A stretch of 64,000 nucleotides of DNA from Clostridiales bacterium (GCA_003538975.1 DPQQ01000007.1:1241-65240), one strand, 5' to 3'. Shown: positions 8,884 to 17,444, counted from the stretch's first letter. Notes: a model not told the origin generated them from the letters alone. Program-made: numbers and translations.

Positions 8884-10122
8884 TTATTCCGCTTTTTCGG
8901 TTGCGGCAGACGCTGCTTCCGCCTGATTTTTAAGATAAGCTTCCTTTTCTTCCTTGTTCTTTGCGAGAATGGTCATTTCGGTTTCCTTGTCGAACAAATG
9001 GCAGTGGGCAAGATCGAGAGCGAGTTCGATTGTATCGTTCTTCTTGGTGTTGGTACGGCAATCTACTCTCGCAATTATGGTGTTGGAATCGTCTACGATA
9101 GCCTGAACGGTTTCTTCAGCCTGCTGAGCAGCCGAAGTTTTGCAGTAAAGCTGAGTTTCGGAACCGAGCATTTCGGCAACGTCTACTCTTACTTTTATGG
9201 TCTGCGCGCCGGTAGCCTTGAACGCTTCTTCGTCATGGAGATCTTCCGGTCTTAAGCCGAATACGACTTCTTTACCGGTGTTGAGATACTGGTCGAGATC
9301 GTAAATAAGTTCGACCTTATCTTCGGGAAGCATGATTTTGTCGGTGCCGAATTCTACGTAAACGTGGTTTTTGTCGCCGGTGAGTTTCGCGTCGAAGAAG
9401 TTCATCTGGGGAGTGCCGATAAAGCCTGCGACGAACTTATTGATGGGATAATCGTAAAGGTTCTGCGGAGCGTCTACCTGCTGCATATATCCGTCCTTCA
9501 TAACTACGATTCTCGTACCCATGGTCATAGCTTCGATCTGGTCGTGAGTAACGTAAATGAAGGTGGTGGCAAGTCTGTTGTGGAGCTTTGTGATTTCGGT
9601 TCTCATCTGCGCTCTGAGTTTCGCGTCGAGGTTCGAAAGCGGTTCGTCCAGAAGGAATACCTTGGGTTCGCGGACGATGGCTCTTCCGAGAGCGACACGC
9701 TGACGCTGACCGCCGGACAAAGCCTTGGGTTTACGGGAAAGATAGATTTCGATGCCTAAAATTCTTGCGGCTTCTTTTACTCTCGCGTCGATTTCTTCCT
9801 TCGGCATTTTTCTGAGTTTAAGACCGAAAGCCATGTTATCGTAAACGGTCATGTGCGGATAAAGAGCGTAGCTCTGGAAAACGAACGCAATATCTCTGTC
9901 CTTGGGGGATACGTTGTTCATGAGCTTGCCGTCGATGTAAAGTTCGCCGGAAGAAATTTCTTCGAGCCCTGCGATCATTCTGAGAGTCGTGGACTTACCG
10001 CAGCCGGAAGGTCCTACGAAAACGATGAACTCTTTATCTTCGATATCGAGATTGAAATCCGTAACGGCAACGTTGCCGGAAGGATAAACTTTGTAAATGT
10101 TTTTGAGTTGTAAACTAGCCAT
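8884..10122 (-). CDS. ugpC: Sugar ABC-importer ATPase (UgpC/MsmX/MalK family)
   Basis: The 412-residue protein has Walker A GPSGCGKST (37-45), signature LSGGQRQ (135-141), Walker B ending DE (159-160) and switch His193. A C-terminal TOBE-type regulatory region begins at about 235 and contains the family motif FGLRPEDL. In Bacillota this ATPase often powers several carbohydrate importers. No permease or binding-protein gene is adjacent, which fits a shared, orphan ATPase. A GGAGG SD is present and a terminator follows. The tail beyond residue 375 is longer and more charged than in MsmX. Confidence 0.93.
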   Translation of the reverse strand: MASLQLKNIYKVYPSGNVAVTDFNLDIEDKEFIVFVGPSGCGKSTTLRMIAGLEEISSGELYIDGKLMNNVSPKDRDIAFVFQSYALYPHMTVYDNMAFGLKLRKMPKEEIDARVKEAARILGIEIYLSRKPKALSGGQRQRVALGRAIVREPKVFLLDEPLSNLDAKLRAQMRTEITKLHNRLATTFIYVTHDQIEAMTMGTRIVVMKDGYMQQVDAPQNLYDYPINKFVAGFIGTPQMNFFDAKLTGDKNHVYVEFGTDKIMLPEDKVELIYDLDQYLNTGKEVVFGLRPEDLHDEEAFKATGAQTIKVRVDVAEMLGSETQLYCKTSAAQQAEETVQAIVDDSNTIIARVDCRTNTKKNDTIELALDLAHCHLFDKETEMTILAKNKEEKEAYLKNQAEAASAATEKAE

Positions 10123-10247
10123 GATAGCCTCCGATTAAGGTCTCCGCCGGACCGCTTTTATAGCGTTACCTCTTGAATTTCCGGCAAAGCGGGAACGATA
10201 AACGTCTGAAAACGCCGTAAAATACGTCCCGTAATTTTTACATTATT

Positions 10248-10276
10248 ATTTTATCCGTTTAATAAAAAAAATACAA
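10248..10276 (-). promoter_or_regulatory. Promoter of the sugar-ABC ATPase gene
   Basis: On the minus strand TTGTAT (10271-10276), 17-bp spacer, TAAAAT (10248-10253). A 16-bp AT-rich motif that recurs before yhbY lies directly upstream at 10280-10295. Confidence 0.55.
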
Positions 10277-10406
10277 TTAAAATATAACCAAATATCTCGC
10301 TCTTATTTGTGTATATTTGCACAAAAATTATTTAGTTTTTTCCTTAAAAAGAAAAATATTTTCATTTTGATGATATTTAGAACGGAATTAACATTTAATT
10401 TTCAGT

Positions 10407-10982
10407 TCAGTCAAGCTCGTCCAGAGTGAGCTCGTAAGCGGGGGCGATGTTTTTCATAAAATACTCGACTTCTTTAAGTTCCGACTTATTGAGTTCCGCT
10501 TTTATCGAAGCCGAAGCCTTTTTATATTCTTTATTTCCCGATTTAAGCTCGTCCACGCACTTTAAGTAAGCGGAAATTCTGTCCGCCGCTTTAACGAGTT
10601 TCGCCTCGTAAGAATCTTTATCGGGGAAAATATAACTTTTGTAAGAATCTTCAAGCTCTGCGGGGAGCATTTTCAAAAGTCTTTCGCAAGCTTTTTTTTC
10701 GAGATCTTTATATGCTCCGGTGATTTCAGGATTGAAATATTTTATGGGGGTGGGAAGATCGCCTGTTATAACTTCGCCGGTTTCGTGATACTGCGCGTAT
10801 AAAACGACGGTCTTTTCGTCTGCGGTTCCGTTAAAAATTTTGGTGTTTATAAGAACGAGCGCGTGTGCGACGGTGGCCACCTGCCAGCTGTGTTCCATTA
10901 TGTTTTCGGTCTGCGTCGAGTGCATAAGCGACCAACGTTTTATATACTTCATTCTATTTAAAAACGCCCAGAATTTATACAT
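10407..10982 (-). CDS. YfbR-like HD-family nucleotide phosphohydrolase
   Basis: The 191-residue protein is alike along its length to E. coli YfbR, a 5'-deoxynucleotidase: RWxLM...TEN..EHS near residue 31, GDLPTPxKYFN, then AxRISAYLKCxDEL and the C-terminal YFM...LDEL. YfbR-type enzymes hydrolyse dNMPs using a divalent metal held by an H...HD...D set. Here the HD pair reads His66-Glu67 (codons CAC GAA), an unusual change at a metal ligand, so activity is uncertain. The gene is 45 bp after thiN on the same strand and may be co-transcribed with it. Confidence 0.85.
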   Translation of the reverse strand: MYKFWAFLNRMKYIKRWSLMHSTQTENIMEHSWQVATVAHALVLINTKIFNGTADEKTVVLYAQYHETGEVITGDLPTPIKYFNPEITGAYKDLEKKACERLLKMLPAELEDSYKSYIFPDKDSYEAKLVKAADRISAYLKCVDELKSGNKEYKKASASIKAELNKSELKEVEYFMKNIAPAYELTLDELD

Positions 10983-11026
10983 ATATTCTCCTTTTTCGTA
11001 TCTGTTTTGTTTGTTTATGATTGTCG

Positions 11027-11635
11027 TTAAATGTATTTTATCATTAAAACTTCGCCTTTTATTACGTCGAAGGCAAATTCTTTTTCGGTCGCGCGGTTGC
11101 TTAGTCCCAGAGTGTTACCGCATTTTAATACGAGCGGACTGCTTTTATCGAAAGGATAGTAAAGCCCGTAAAGATATTTTACCGTAGCTTCGCCGCCGAA
11201 GGGGATAAGAGAGACAGTTCTGCCGATTTCGGATTGCTCTTCGATAAGTCCCGAAACGAGCCTTATAACGCAATTTCCACCTGCGATTTCCGCCTTTAAG
11301 CCGAGCGATTCGGCAACGGATAAAAGAGTCAGGTTGCCGAGAACGTGATCGGGCTTGCCTCCGGTTGCGCCGTAAATCGCAATTTCGTCCGCACCGGACT
11401 CTTTTGCGTAATAAACCGCGCGTTCGCCGTCGGTAAAATCCTTTTCGGGGGTAAGTTTTACAATCTTTTCCTCTTCCGGAATATGGTCAAGCGTATCGAA
11501 GTCGCCTACCACGCCGAGTATTGTTTTGTTTTTAAGTTTGTCTTTGAATTTATACGCTCCGTCCGCAAAAACGACGTAATCTTCTTTCACGTCTTCTTTA
11601 AGTTCGGGCGCGTTGAGTATAATGGCAACCTTCAT
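11027..11635 (-). CDS. thiN: Thiamine pyrophosphokinase
   Basis: The 202-residue product has the ThiN family motifs: an Asp-rich FADGAY near residue 25, VVGDFDTL (about 62-69, magnesium/ATP site), then ATGGKPDHVLGNL (equivalent to GGRxDHxLxN) and a C-terminal beta domain that ends the thiamine site. It phosphorylates imported thiamine to TPP. It lies just downstream of thiT on the same strand, 221 bp away, with its own probable promoter, and pairs naturally with a transporter. Confidence 0.93.
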   Translation of the reverse strand: MKVAIILNAPELKEDVKEDYVVFADGAYKFKDKLKNKTILGVVGDFDTLDHIPEEEKIVKLTPEKDFTDGERAVYYAKESGADEIAIYGATGGKPDHVLGNLTLLSVAESLGLKAEIAGGNCVIRLVSGLIEEQSEIGRTVSLIPFGGEATVKYLYGLYYPFDKSSPLVLKCGNTLGLSNRATEKEFAFDVIKGEVLMIKYI

Positions 11636-11662
11636 AATTTACCTTAAAAATCTTTTTAATAA

Positions 11663-11691
11663 ATATTAGCATAAATAAACCGCGTAATCAA
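11663..11691 (-). promoter_or_regulatory. Possible own promoter of thiN
   Basis: Minus-strand TTGATT (11686-11691), 17-bp spacer, TAATAT (11663-11668); the -10 is only a fair match. Confidence 0.4.
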
Positions 11692-11740
11692 TTAAATAAT
11701 AAATAAAATCCGCCGTCCGTCTCGTAAAAACGCGATATGA

Positions 11741-11774
11741 GAAAAGGACGCCGCATTAAGCGACGCCCTTTTCC
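11741..11774 (-). terminator. Hairpin downstream of thiT
   Basis: A 14-bp stem with two wobble or mismatched positions (GAAAAGG-CGCCGC type arms) lies between thiT and thiN; the U-run after it on the minus strand is weak. Confidence 0.45.
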
Positions 11775-11856
11775 CACTTTCCTTTTCCGAAAAAGCGTTA
11801 GTTATCGTAACGCCGTTTCATGTATGCCTGTATTTTTTTGAACGAACGAATTAAAA

Positions 11857-13032
11857 TTATTTTTCCGAAGTTTCTGCGTTTTCGGCGGTCATTTCAGTTT
11901 CGGTTATTCCGGCGAAACGCTTCGTTTCCTTTACGAATGCTTTTGAAGAGAACACTATTATCCCTGCGACGATAACGAGTGCGAGGTCAACGAATACGAA
12001 CGAATTGTAAGCCGCGCTGTAAGCAAGAAAGTTTGACTGTCCTGCGTCGAGAGCATATGCGCCGAATGCGAAAACGCCCGACAAAACGTGAGCGACGAAG
12101 CGGAGCGTTCCGCCGATTAAAGCCGACAGCGCAAATTTGAGCTGAGGGATTTTATCGAGAACTTTTACGTCTTTAAGAGCGCCCGCAAAGCCGGTAAGAG
12201 CGAAAGCTACCGGGTAGTCGAGTAAAAACTGTGCCGGATGGATTATGTACGGATCCTGAACGGCTTGCAACATTCCGTAAATAAAGCCTATAAGCATGCC
12301 TTTTTTTGCTCCGTATACGTATGAAAAGAGCATTATAGGAAGCATCGAGAAGAGAGTTACCGAACCGCCCTGCGGCATTTCCCATAGTTTAACGTAAGAA
12401 AGAGCGAACGAGAGCGAAACGGTTATACCCGCAAAAGCGAGAGCGCGCGTATCGAACACGAAGTTGCCTTTGCGGTCGATTATAAATGCGACGACGAGCG
12501 AGCCGACGACTAAAATCGCAGCCGAAATATATAAAGCCGCTCCGTTGAGTTTACCGTAACCGTCGTAATATCCGTCGCCTTTGATGTTGTTTTTAAAGAA
12601 TACAGCTATAAGAACGAGCGTTACGATAACGGCGAGTCCGCAGATCGTTCCCGCAATACTTCCGAACTTTTTAAGAGCGGAAGGCGATTTTTTTGCGATT
12701 ACAAAAGCCGCTATCGCCGCGATAAGAACGAGCGCAAGAGTAACGAGAATGGGAATAAATACGTAAGCAGCGACGGGTTCTCCGTTATATTTTCCGTCCG
12801 CGCCGTAATATTTGGCTATTTTTAACGAAAGCATGAATATTCCTACGACGAGAGCGTAGATAACAAACGTAAAAAGCGAATACTTGGCAATTCTTAAAGA
12901 AATATCTTTTTTTGCAAAGTATATAATAACGTTAAAAAAGACGAGTGCGGCAAGAATACCGACGGTCGTCCATAAAACGACGGGTTCGGCGGCGTCCAAA
13001 AGTTTGCCCGCCGAAAGAAGCAAAGTGTTCAT
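11857..13032 (-). CDS. thiT: Thiamine ECF transporter S component ThiT with extra N-terminal membrane domain
   Basis: Residues about 195-375 match ThiT, the thiamine-binding membrane subunit of energy-coupling-factor importers: KLWEMPQGGSVTLFSMLPI followed by the Tyr/Gly-rich helix and the QDPYIIHPAQFLLDYP region that line the thiamine site in known ThiT structures. The first 190 residues are an additional unit with about five membrane helices, not part of the roughly 190-residue ThiT proteins known. The ATP-binding and EcfT parts are not in the window. An AGGAG SD precedes the ATG. A TPP riboswitch with terminator stands upstream, which supports thiamine as the ligand. Confidence 0.92.
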   Translation of the reverse strand: MNTLLLSAGKLLDAAEPVVLWTTVGILAALVFFNVIIYFAKKDISLRIAKYSLFTFVIYALVVGIFMLSLKIAKYYGADGKYNGEPVAAYVFIPILVTLALVLIAAIAAFVIAKKSPSALKKFGSIAGTICGLAVIVTLVLIAVFFKNNIKGDGYYDGYGKLNGAALYISAAILVVGSLVVAFIIDRKGNFVFDTRALAFAGITVSLSFALSYVKLWEMPQGGSVTLFSMLPIMLFSYVYGAKKGMLIGFIYGMLQAVQDPYIIHPAQFLLDYPVAFALTGFAGALKDVKVLDKIPQLKFALSALIGGTLRFVAHVLSGVFAFGAYALDAGQSNFLAYSAAYNSFVFVDLALVIVAGIIVFSSKAFVKETKRFAGITETEMTAENAETSEK

Positions 13033-13085
13033 AAAATCTCCTGAGCTATGGTAAAAATTTGTCGGGTTTTATAAGACGGATAATA

Positions 13086-13112
13086 AAATAAAAAACGCAC
13101 CTTTCGGTGCGC
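13086..13112 (-). terminator. Riboswitch-linked terminator before thiT
   Basis: Read on the minus strand, CGCACC-GAAA-GGTGCG followed by T6 lies between the TPP aptamer and the thiT start, the usual place for the off-state terminator. Confidence 0.85.
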
Positions 13113-13153
13113 TCCGTTTTATAAATATACCTTTACTCCGTCAAAAGCGGTTG

Positions 13154-13230
13154 TAAGTCGACTTCTCCTTCAAGAATTATCTTGCGGATTCAATGGTATA
13201 ATCTCAGCCGTAGGCACCCATAGCGATTTA
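13154..13230 (-). promoter_or_regulatory. TPP riboswitch (thi-box)
   Basis: The minus-strand RNA contains the conserved GGGTGCC (13213-13219), GGCTGAGA (13202-13209) and, after a short linker, TTGAA...GAAGGAGAAG, corresponding to the CTGA-GAACC...GAAGGGAAG parts of the TPP aptamer. A closing stem between about 13224-13230 and 13154-13160 can form. It is followed by an intrinsic terminator and thiT, so TPP should repress thiamine uptake by premature termination. Confidence 0.9.
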
Positions 13231-13259
13231 AGTATACATCATTCAAAACCTTGCGTCAA
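13231..13259 (-). promoter_or_regulatory. Promoter of the thiT leader
   Basis: Minus-strand TTGACG (13254-13259), 17-bp spacer, TATACT (13231-13236), placing the start of RNA at the 5' edge of the TPP aptamer. Confidence 0.8.
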
Positions 13260-13330
13260 GAATTTTTATGTGTTAAAATATTAAGAAACGAATTTATGCA
13301 AAGTCGCCTAAGGCGCGCAACGGAGCTAAA

Positions 13331-13930
13331 ATGGAAAAAGAACTTAAATCCGTACTCGATTTTATTCTTACGGTAGATAAAATGAAGTCCACCTTCAGAC
13401 GTAACGTAAATCTCGACTATCGTCCGGAAAACGACGCCGAACACTCTTTTCATATAGCGGTTATGGCGATGTCGCTTAAAGATTACTGCATTTTTAAAAA
13501 TATAAACGTCGATAAGGCAGTAAAAATGTGTCTTGCGCACGATCTTATCGAAGTTTATGCGGGGGATACCTTCTGCTTCGATTCCGAAGGCAACAAAACC
13601 AAGACTAAAAGAGAAAAAGATTCCGCGGACAAGCTCTTTTCTCCGCTCCCCGAGCATATAGGCAAAGAGTTCAGATCGCTTTGGGAAGAATTCGACGCGA
13701 TGGAAACGGAAGAATCGAAGTACGCCAACGCTCTCGACAGGCTTCAGCCGTTTATGCTCAACGCAAATACCGAAGGTTTTACCTGGAGACTCGCTCACGC
13801 AAAACTCAGCCAGGCGATAGACAGGTTTTATCCGATAAAAACTTTTATGGTTCCCGAAATGTGGGATTACGTTATGGACGGTCTTATGACGGGCGTTAAA
13901 AAAGGCTACCTTATAGACGACGTGAACTGA
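13331..13930 (+). CDS. HD-domain phosphohydrolase (HDDC2/YfbR-type)
   Basis: The 199-residue protein has the metal-binding pattern of the HD superfamily: EHSFHIAVMA (His about 37), LAHDLIEVYAGDT (HD about 75-76) and a later LDRLQPFMLN Asp. The GDT after the HD motif is typical of the YfbR/HDDC2 deoxynucleotidase group. Unlike the YfbR-like protein at 10407, the HD pair is intact. An ACGGAG site lies before the ATG. It is divergent from the thiT transcript; a link with thiamine is not indicated. Substrate unknown, probably nucleoside monophosphates. Confidence 0.8.
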   Translation: MEKELKSVLDFILTVDKMKSTFRRNVNLDYRPENDAEHSFHIAVMAMSLKDYCIFKNINVDKAVKMCLAHDLIEVYAGDTFCFDSEGNKTKTKREKDSADKLFSPLPEHIGKEFRSLWEEFDAMETEESKYANALDRLQPFMLNANTEGFTWRLAHAKLSQAIDRFYPIKTFMVPEMWDYVMDGLMTGVKKGYLIDDVN

Positions 13931-14105
13931 AAACATACCGAAATTTAATGTTAAACGAAATTATCAAAAGCGAAAATTCGATTAACTGAAAATATCAAAT
14001 AAGAAAATAAATCACACTAATTTGAAAATATTTTCAAAAAAGCAGAAAAAATGGTACATTTCTGAAAATTTGTTACAAAAGTTTTAAAAATGTATGAAAA
14101 AATGC

Positions 14106-14134
14106 TTTACAAAAAAAATTGTTTGTTGTATATT
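14106..14134 (+). promoter_or_regulatory. Promoter of candidate small RNA
   Basis: TTTACA, exactly 17 bp, TATATT, with no open reading frame starting within reach, followed about 110 bp later by tandem terminator hairpins. Confidence 0.65.
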
Positions 14135-14140
14135 AAAGAC

Positions 14141-14289
14141 GCTCGAAGGGAAACCCGACGGCACTTAAAATCGCTCATCATTTTCCCCCTTATCATATAT
14201 TATTCAGGAAGCAGTTAACGCAAGTTAATTGCTTTTTGAATTTTAAACGGGAACTTATCGCTGCAGTATATGCGATAAGTTCCTTTTTT
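14141..14289 (+). ncRNA. Candidate small non-coding RNA, about 150 nt
   Basis: A good promoter (14106-14134) would start RNA at about 14141. The RNA would contain a GGGAAACCC mini-hairpin, a pyrimidine-rich single-stranded stretch near 14172-14191, a GCAA-tetraloop hairpin (14209-14234, followed by T5), and a perfect 12-bp terminator stem followed by T6 (14250-14289). No coding potential is visible, and the next gene starts 220 bp further on behind its own promoter. It does not fold like 6S, SRP or tmRNA and no known riboswitch core was recognised. Confidence 0.5.
14250..14289 (+). terminator. Terminator of candidate small RNA
   Basis: GGAACTTATCGC pairs perfectly with GCGATAAGTTCC over a 10-nt loop and is followed by T6. 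Confidence 0.85.
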
Positions 14290-14404
14290 ATTTGTTCTGG
14301 AATAAATTCAAAAATATTCTGTCGTAAAAAACTTATAAAAGGACGGAGTACAAGGGTTTTTGTGCATTTTGCATAAATAAAAATCATAAAAAGCGGCGTA
14401 TAAC

Positions 14405-14433
14405 TTGAACTTGCGATAAAATTATTGTATAAT
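14405..14433 (+). promoter_or_regulatory. Promoter of the PucR-type regulator gene
   Basis: TTGAAC, 17-bp spacer, TATAAT, ending 75 bp before the ATG at 14509. Confidence 0.75.
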
Positions 14434-14508
14434 TTGTTTAAATAAATGATTTCGGGCAGACGGCTTTATAAAAGTTTTTCCGCCGCGATTAAAATAAAAG
14501 GAAGAAAA

Positions 14509-15558
14509 ATGGATTCCGAACTCAAACTCGTAATAAAAGGAATTAAAGACAGAACGGGCTTAGACATAATCGTCTTTGCCGACGGGATGAAGTACGTCGC
14601 TTCAACAGTGAACGTGGTCGAAATCGTTCCGCCGTCCGTAAGCGACTTCGATGAAGTATATCAGGACTACGGAACGGGCAATACTTATTTTAAGTTCCGC
14701 TACAAAAATGCACGGCTTACGGGATACGTTGCGGGGGTAGGCAATACCGAAAGGGTTTACGCGACACTTATACGCGACCTTATCGAAAGTTCGTCTTTTA
14801 AAGAAATTCAGCTTCCGCAGGACGAATACCTGAAGAGTATTCTTTTGGGAGAATGTAACCGCACGCAGATACAAAAGTACGAAAAGCGGTTCGATGTTCC
14901 TCAAAAGCCTTGCTTTGTAACCGTCATTTCGGCAAGCGGTTCTTCGCCCAAAGAGATTCTCGAAGTTCTTAACGAATACGACGAGTCCGAAGGCAATTAC
15001 GCGGTATCCATGGACGATACCATTTACGCTTACCTGAAGTTCCCCGATTTTACGTCGGAAGATTATCAGTCGTCGACTGACTTTGCGGACTACCTCGTGC
15101 AGTCGCTTAAAGAAGAAACGGGCGTCAGCGCAAACGCCGGCGTAGGAGGTACCGTAAAAAGCGTATACGAAGCCAATTCGTCCTATCAACAGGCGCTCAT
15201 GGCGGTCAGAATGTGCGGCGTAATGAATTCAAAGGGGGAAGTACATTCGTTTAAAGAATATCTTCTGATGAAGATGCTCGAAGATCTCCCCAAATTCAAA
15301 TTAAGCGAATATCTCGAAATTCTTCTCGACGAAAACGCAAGGGATATCTTTACCGACTTCGAAATGACAAACACCGCGGAAGAATTTTTGGAAAACAACC
15401 TTAATATTTCCGAAACTTCGCGAAAGCTTTTTCTTCATCGCAACACGCTTATTTATCGTCTCGATAAAATCGAACGTAAAACGGGACTCAATATCCGCAA
15501 ATTTTCGGACGCGGTAACGTTCAGATTGATTACCGTCCTGATTAAACTAGTAAAATAA
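14509..15558 (+). CDS. PucR/CdaR-family transcriptional regulator
   Basis: The 349-residue protein (from the ATG at 14509, behind a GGAAG site; an upstream ATG at 14446 has no SD) has a sensor-like N-terminal part, a middle region of the GGDEF-like type found in PucR regulators, and a C-terminal helix-turn-helix with the signature TSRKLFLHRNTLIYRLDKIE and then GLNIR. Such proteins usually activate purine, amino acid or sugar acid genes. It is followed after 24 bp by the S41 protease gene, which may be in the same transcript. Effector unknown. Confidence 0.85.
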   Translation: MDSELKLVIKGIKDRTGLDIIVFADGMKYVASTVNVVEIVPPSVSDFDEVYQDYGTGNTYFKFRYKNARLTGYVAGVGNTERVYATLIRDLIESSSFKEIQLPQDEYLKSILLGECNRTQIQKYEKRFDVPQKPCFVTVISASGSSPKEILEVLNEYDESEGNYAVSMDDTIYAYLKFPDFTSEDYQSSTDFADYLVQSLKEETGVSANAGVGGTVKSVYEANSSYQQALMAVRMCGVMNSKGEVHSFKEYLLMKMLEDLPKFKLSEYLEILLDENARDIFTDFEMTNTAEEFLENNLNISETSRKLFLHRNTLIYRLDKIERKTGLNIRKFSDAVTFRLITVLIKLVK

Positions 15559-15582
15559 TAAACGCTTATAAGGAATATATTT

Positions 15583-16902
15583 ATGAACGATTACGATTCC
15601 AACAAAAAGCCGTCCGCGGCAAAAGTAATAATGTCCGTAATTCTGGCGATAGCGGTATGCTTTGTCAGCTTCGGCGCGGGGTATCTGACCAGATCCTGTT
15701 CTTCGGGCGATTATACCGAACTCGAATGGGCGCTCGACGTTATAAAAGCCAACTATTACGATCTGGATGAAGACGGCAATCTGAAAGATTTTACAGTGGA
15801 CGATTATCTTGCCATAATTTCGTCCGAACTTCTCGATCCGTATTCGGGATATATGAACGAAGAACAGTATAAAGACTTTGTTTCTTCCGGCGAAGGCAAC
15901 GCTTACGGCATAGGCGTAAGGATAAGCTCCGCCGAAGCGGATATGCTTAAAATAGTTTCGGTAAGCGGAAATTCTCCGATGGAAAAGGCGTGCTTCACTC
16001 TCGGAATAGATCCCGTAGGCAAAAAGATAATAGCCGTTTCGGACGCAGACGGAAGCAATTACAAGGCTGCGAGCGATTACGAGACTTTCAGCAAAAATCT
16101 TACCGGATATGAAGCGCATAAGGAATTTAAAATTTATCTCGAAGGAGTCGGTCAGGGGATAACCGTTTCGAGAGAAGCCTATATAGAATCTTACGTTTCA
16201 TACTACGACAGCGAAAAAACGTATTTATTCAGAAGCGAAGATTATTCCGGCGTTCCCGAAGGTAAAGAATTCGATGGCGGCATGAGCGGAATCTCTGCGG
16301 ACACTGCGTATATAAAATTCGACGAATTCAACGGGGACGCGACTTCGCAGATGGCGGGCGCGCTTAAATATATGCAGAAGCGCGGCAAAACCAAGCTGAT
16401 ACTCGACATGCGCAACAACGGCGGCGGGTATCTCAATATTTTGTGCGACGTCGCTTCGTACTTTATAAACAACGACGGCAAAAAAGAATCGCTCGTCGCG
16501 ACCGCAAAATACAAAAACGGCAAGGTCGAAGAATACAAAACCTCGGCAAACCGCTATGTGCCTCTCGAAAAACTCACCGTAATGGCGAACGAAGGATCCG
16601 CTTCCGCTACCGAGTGCCTTATCGGCGCGCTTATAACTTACGGCGAACTCTCGTACGATAACTTTATCGTCACGTCGGACGGTACTCCCGATACGGTTAA
16701 CGGAAACAGAACTTACGGTAAGGGAATAATGCAAAAAACATTTTTGTCGAACCACGGCTCGGCGATAAAGCTTACTTCGGCGTATATTTACTGGCCCGAC
16801 AAAACGACCAATATCCATAAGAAAGGCATCTTCGCTCCGGCGGAAAACAGCGTAACTTTTGCCGACGGACTTGAAAAGGCTCTCGAAGTATCCGCAAGAT
16901 AA
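15583..16902 (+). CDS. S41 family (C-terminal processing) serine protease
   Basis: The 439-residue protein has one N-terminal membrane helix (about 14-32), a PDZ-like stretch after the GIGVRI strand, and the S41 core: DMRNNGGGYLN, the nucleophile in NEGSASATE (Ser339) and the general base in TYGKG (Lys380). It would act outside the membrane on protein C-termini; relatives include CtpA and CtpB, the latter cleaving SpoIVFA during sporulation. It follows the PucR-type gene by 24 bp and ends at a strong terminator. Its target is unknown. Confidence 0.92.
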   Translation: MNDYDSNKKPSAAKVIMSVILAIAVCFVSFGAGYLTRSCSSGDYTELEWALDVIKANYYDLDEDGNLKDFTVDDYLAIISSELLDPYSGYMNEEQYKDFVSSGEGNAYGIGVRISSAEADMLKIVSVSGNSPMEKACFTLGIDPVGKKIIAVSDADGSNYKAASDYETFSKNLTGYEAHKEFKIYLEGVGQGITVSREAYIESYVSYYDSEKTYLFRSEDYSGVPEGKEFDGGMSGISADTAYIKFDEFNGDATSQMAGALKYMQKRGKTKLILDMRNNGGGYLNILCDVASYFINNDGKKESLVATAKYKNGKVEEYKTSANRYVPLEKLTVMANEGSASATECLIGALITYGELSYDNFIVTSDGTPDTVNGNRTYGKGIMQKTFLSNHGSAIKLTSAYIYWPDKTTNIHKKGIFAPAENSVTFADGLEKALEVSAR

Positions 16903-16918
16903 ATTATAAAGCATTGTT

Positions 16919-16945
16919 AAAGGCTCCCTTTGCGGGAGCCTTTTT
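16919..16945 (+). terminator. Terminator of the S41 protease gene
   Basis: GGCTCCC/GGGAGCC stem with A3 and T5 flanks, 17 bp after the stop codon. Confidence 0.88.
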
Positions 16946-17039
16946 AGTACGGTTTAATTATACCTGTATCGGCTGAAACGCACCGTTTATATTATATGTA
17001 TCGGCGAAAGAGTACCGTAAAAGGATATAAAAATACTCT

Positions 17040-17444
17040 TTAAGCCTTCTTATCGTTAAAATACGCCGCCATAAACGGATAAATTTCACGTCCGGCAACT
17101 TTTTTGAGATTAAAATGTTTTTCTCTCTTTGCGGTCTTGACTTCATAGCTTTCGGCGGAGCTTACAAAAGACCTTTCGTTTTGCGACGTAAAGCCGGAGT
17201 CTGCGTTGTTGTTGCGATTATCGTCTGCGGACGGCGAAAAGGCGGAAAAAAGTCCGCCGGAAAGATCCTTTCCGAAAAATTCCATGATCGCAGATACGGC
17301 TTTTATTATTACGTCCGCGTCGAGATCGGAAAAAGTTTTTCTCAAGTCGAAGTTGTTTTCTTTAAATTTCAGATAAACCGGCTTTACCGCGTCGATAAAG
17401 TCGGCTCCGAACAAAAGATTAAGAACAGTTTCCGAAATTTTCAT
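17040..17444 (-). CDS. Hypothetical protein, 134 residues
   Basis: This is a small soluble protein with an amphipathic N-terminal half, an Asn/Ser-rich low-complexity middle (about 72-95) and a basic C-terminal part. No membrane segment or known motif is seen. An AGGGCG site precedes the ATG, and a TATAAT box lies about 20 bp upstream at 17461-17466 on the minus strand. It is divergent from another small unknown gene at 17558, with which it shares a 113-bp intergenic region, so the two may be functionally linked. Codon use resembles the neighbours. I do not recognise it. Confidence 0.6.
   Translation of the reverse strand: MKISETVLNLLFGADFIDAVKPVYLKFKENNFDLRKTFSDLDADVIIKAVSAIMEFFGKDLSGGLFSAFSPSADDNRNNNADSGFTSQNERSFVSSAESYEVKTAKREKHFNLKKVAGREIYPFMAAYFNDKKA

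Noticed and set aside
13256..13936. Minus-strand frame of 226 codons opposite the HD hydrolase gene
   Set aside because: The plus strand carries a recognisable HD protein with ribosome site; the opposite frame is Phe/Arg/His-rich and has no known motif.
14141..14289. Candidate RNA as 6S RNA, SRP RNA or a riboswitch
   Set aside because: The ends do not pair into a long rod as in 6S, the SRP domain IV loop sequence is missing, and no known aptamer core is present.
14193..14387. Minus-strand frame of 64 codons across the candidate small RNA
   Set aside because: It runs through a perfect terminator hairpin, lacks an SD and has no protein-like pattern.
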